Source: Cryptomeria japonica (Eukaryota; Streptophyta; Pinopsida; Cupressales; Cupressaceae). From it: a stretch of 64,000 bases of DNA. The position numbers were made by a program, and so were the translations under genes. Positions 61,342 through 64,000 of the stretch are shown piece after piece. The stretch is taken from the NCBI RefSeq assembly GCF_030272615.1, contig NC_081413.1, forward strand, positions 336,597,302-336,661,301, given 5' to 3'. Below the pieces are notes generated by a model. The model saw nothing but the letters and a program-made list of their open reading frames with translations, was not told the origin of the DNA and ran no database searches. Every line of letters starts with the position of its first letter. The first letter of the stretch is position 1.

Positions 61342-61356
61342 TCAAAGAGGGGCAAA
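61342..61356 (+). other. polypurine tract of the PMD-bearing LTR element
   Basis: CAAAGAGGGGCAAA directly before TGTAATACCCTAAAAATGG. It sets the plus orientation of the LTR and therefore of the host element. Confidence 0.75.
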
Positions 61357-62603
61357 TGTAATACCCTAAAAATGGTCACCTAAACCATGGGCCGCTAATC
61401 TCGACAACATCACCAAGGTCCTAACCAAAGGCAATTAAATCAACCTTGAGCACCTTATTAATTAATTATTCAATCATTAATGTTACTTGGCAAATTAATC
61501 ACTCTATATTAATTAAATATTCATTTAATGAATTAAATCATTCCAAGTAAATCATTTTGATCAATTATTCTATTTATTTAATTAAATATCCTAGCATATT
61601 TAATTAATAAATAAATTTATCATTTAAATCACAAAAAAGGAATCAATCTAAAGGAAAAGAGGAATTAATTTACAAAAAAGAGATTAATCACAAAAAGAGG
61701 AATTAATCTGCAAAAGAAAGAGTTAAATTGAAAACAAAAGAAAAGAATTAAATTGAGAGAAGAAACCAAACTTAAGATATTTCTTTTTCTAAAATTGAGA
61801 TAACTTGAGAAATTTCAAAAAAACAATTAAATTGAATTAATCATTTTCTCTAAAAATTAAAACTCAAAGCTTTTCTTGAGGAAAGAGGTCAAGTTGCATT
61901 GAAAAGGCTTCTTCTAAATAAAAATCTTGAGCAAATTAAAGAAATGTGCATGGAATCCACTAATTTTATCTCAAGTGCATGGAATCAACTAATTTTATCT
62001 CTAATGCAAACTCAGACTTATAATCTGAATGCATTCAACCAAGCTATAATTGGAATCTATCTCAAGATAACTTAATCTAATCTCTCAATTATTTCAATTA
62101 ACCTGGATTGTGCTTTTTATTGAGGAATCTCTACCAGTCAATGTTAATCGATCTTGACCGTTGGTCTCTCTTTTGAGTCTCTATAAATTCAGCCTTCATC
62201 TCTCATTCAAGACACCCTGGAGATTTATTGTTATTGTGCAGTTTTTGCTCTAGAGTCATTGAAGACATCATGCTTTGAGATTATTGCATCTTAGCTTATC
62301 TTTTTGCGTACTTAGTTTAATTATGATTTCTTGAATCCAACTAGCTTAATATTTATTCATCTAGCTTAATATTGCATCCATCTAGCTTAATGTTGGATGC
62401 ATTTACCTTATTCTTGTGCTCATATAGATTAAATCCTTCATCTTGGTGTAGTCTAGTCACTGGTATTTCTTAGACAAATCTGAGAGAAAGTCTATACTCG
62501 CATCTTTTAGAAGGAAATAGGTCGATTTGTTATGGTTTTTATATTCATGATTGTATCTGTCTAACCATGCATGCAATGATTTATTGAAGTGTTGTGTCTT
62601 ACA
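61357..62603 (+). repeat. 3' LTR of the PMD-bearing element
   Basis: Begins TGTAATACCC after a purine tract and probably ends TGTCTTACA at 62603. A plus-strand TATA box CTATAAATTC (62181-62190) followed by a CATC-type start region supports the orientation. Only one copy is in the window, so the right edge is an estimate. Confidence 0.65.
62181..62190 (+). promoter_or_regulatory. LTR TATA box
   Basis: CTATAAATTC, about 820 bp into the LTR, with a pyrimidine/A-rich start region 25-35 bp later. Typical of LTR promoters in plants. Confidence 0.55.
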
Positions 62604-62639
62604 ACTTGCAGATTTTATCCACTTTTCACACACACAATA

Positions 62640-64000
62640 TATAATTTATTTAATATAAAATTGGGCCCACGAAAGGGCAGGGAAGGGAAGGCGTGGGTGT
62701 GTGAAGAGCTCATGTTGTGGGTATACCCATAGCCATCGGTTCCCACACTGTGGGTTCCCACGGTGTGGGAATGCCTACAACTATGGGTTCCCATGTTGTG
62801 GGTATGCCCACAGCCATGGGTTTCCCCACCGTGGGTTCCCATGCTATGGGTATGCTCACAGCCATGGGTTTCCCCACCCTGGGCTTCCCACAGGGCATTC
62901 AAAAATGCCCAAAACAAAACAAACAAAAAAAATAAAAACAACAACCCTTCCAATTTGATAAATAAACAAAATTTTATTTTCTTTCCGATACATTTCTAAA
63001 ATAGAAAAATATCAAATAAAAATCTGACAACCCAGATTTGATTCAATTACAAATATTTCTTTCTTCTATAATACTTAAACAAAAAATTAACTAAAATCAA
63101 ACAAAACATAGTTATATAAGAACAACATTATCAAACAATTTCTTTAGGTATATACAAGTTTCCCCATTTTCTGTGCACAACATAAGCACTAAAATTTTGA
63201 AACTTCAAATTCCCCAACCTAGATTTTTGCTCTTCATCTTTGAGACTCACATGGAGAAATAAAATAAACTAAACAAAAAAATTTACAATTCCACAATTAA
63301 ATTTCAAACACTTCCTCTTTCCTACAAGAAACTTCAATAAATTTTCTCTACTAAACCAAAACACAGAGATTTCTTCAACAACACTAAAATTCAATAACAA
63401 AGGTTTTAAAATCCAACCTTAAATGCTTTCCACAAAAATAAACCCTTCATAGTTTTGTCAACACCTCCAGCAAAACCCCCATTCAATAACAGAGAGGAAA
63501 TTTTCCCAAAATGAAAGAACACCATAATCTGGAAAAATTCCCCCATATAAAGGATTTTTACCTAAATATCTTTTAGGGCAAAAATTATTTTCCTTAAAAA
63601 TAATATTTGAATTTCTTTCCTCCAAAATAATAACACTTGTATTTTTAATTTAAAATTACATTTCCTCACACACAAAAGGCCATTTAGATATTTTATTTTT
63701 TTAAAAGTAAAAATGACTTTTTACAAATACACAAAACACAATAATAAATCCACTATATGATATATAGTAAACAATTAATTTAATTAATCAACCTAGTATG
63801 CTTGATTTATTTATTTAACCATAAAAGGTGCCCATATTAATTTATCCTTAATTTAATTTATAGATGACAATACACATTAATTATTAATAACCATAAGGTA
63901 TTAATAATTATGGTTATTAATAATTAATTTCACATAAAATAACACGAGAATAAATTTAATAAAGTCACAAAACACATAAAACACAAACTCATCTTAACAA
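62640..64000 (-). repeat. fragment of a long LTR of the chromovirus/LARD superfamily
   Basis: A G+C-rich island (about 62668-62895) is followed by AT-rich sequence in the same order as in the chromovirus LTR. AACAAAGGTTTTAAAATCCAACC (about 63399) resembles the AACAAAGGTTTTCACAACCAACC block at about 31087. Orientation is inferred to be minus by that alignment. Left edge not resolved, right edge cut by the window. Confidence 0.55.
62668..62895. repeat. G+C-rich tandem and palindromic island
   Basis: Units of about 48 bp (GGGTTCCCATG at 62785 and 62833, followed by GGGTATGC-CACAGCCATGGG) form a short degenerate tandem array rich in CCCAC/GTGGG inverted pairs. It occupies the place of the GC islands in the LTRs at 30303, 39075, 11685 and 19545. 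Frames across it on all strands are repeat artefacts. Confidence 0.75.

Noticed and set aside
62615-62999. Several overlapping frames with Gly/His/Cys repeats
   Set aside because: Readings of the 48-bp GC-rich tandem repeats in all frames; no evidence of a protein.

Overview
The window looks like a repeat-dominated stretch of a large plant nuclear genome, most plausibly a gymnosperm such as a conifer. The reasons are very long LTR retrotransposons (LTRs of about 3.9 and 4.1 kb), deep nesting, initiator-Met tRNA primer sites, a chromodomain Ty3/gypsy integrase, a plant L1-type LINE with RNase H, and a plant-mobile-domain frame. I found no intact host gene, tRNA, rRNA or CRISPR array. Every recognisable coding frame belongs to a transposable element and almost all are broken. 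Domain calls were made by eye; I ran no database search.

Layout. (1) 1-8384: minus-strand Ty3/gypsy-like element cut by the window start. It has a 3' LTR (1-717), a decayed gag-protease frame (1568-5914) with no visible RT or integrase, and a 5' LTR ending at 8384. A 1,057-bp solo LTR with a 5-bp target duplication (2157-3213) splits the frame. (2) 9218-21223: complete 12-kb minus-strand element with 4.1-kb LTRs, PBS, PPT, the target duplication AACAT and a non-coding interior; this is a LARD-like non-autonomous element. (3) 22115 to about 26840: 3' remnant of a minus-strand element with a zinc-knuckle gag. Its LTR is interrupted by about 1.5 kb of scrambled, partly inverted gag fragments. 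(4) 27775 to about 42040: an LTR fragment into which a complete 12.6-kb Tekay/Del-like chromovirus of a related family has inserted (28357-40946, target duplication AGATG). (5) About 42040-62603: an old LTR element carrying an antisense plant-mobile-domain pseudogene (57948-59700), a 48-bp tandem array and a 3' LTR. It is split by a LINE (43498-57616, 19-bp target duplication), which is itself split by a 7.8-kb LTR element (45035-52794). That innermost element encodes a gag and a large unrecognised second frame but no pol. (6) About 62640-64000: another fragment of the long-LTR superfamily, cut by the window end.

How the parts relate. The LARD-like element shares LTR ends, PPT and PBS context with the chromovirus, so it could be mobilised in trans by that family. 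The gag-plus-unknown-ORF element has complete replication signals but must borrow polymerase. Premature stops are mostly TAG and TGA, which fits long-term decay of methylated DNA. The best candidates for something undescribed are the second ORF of the 45035-52794 element and the antisense plant-mobile-domain frame.
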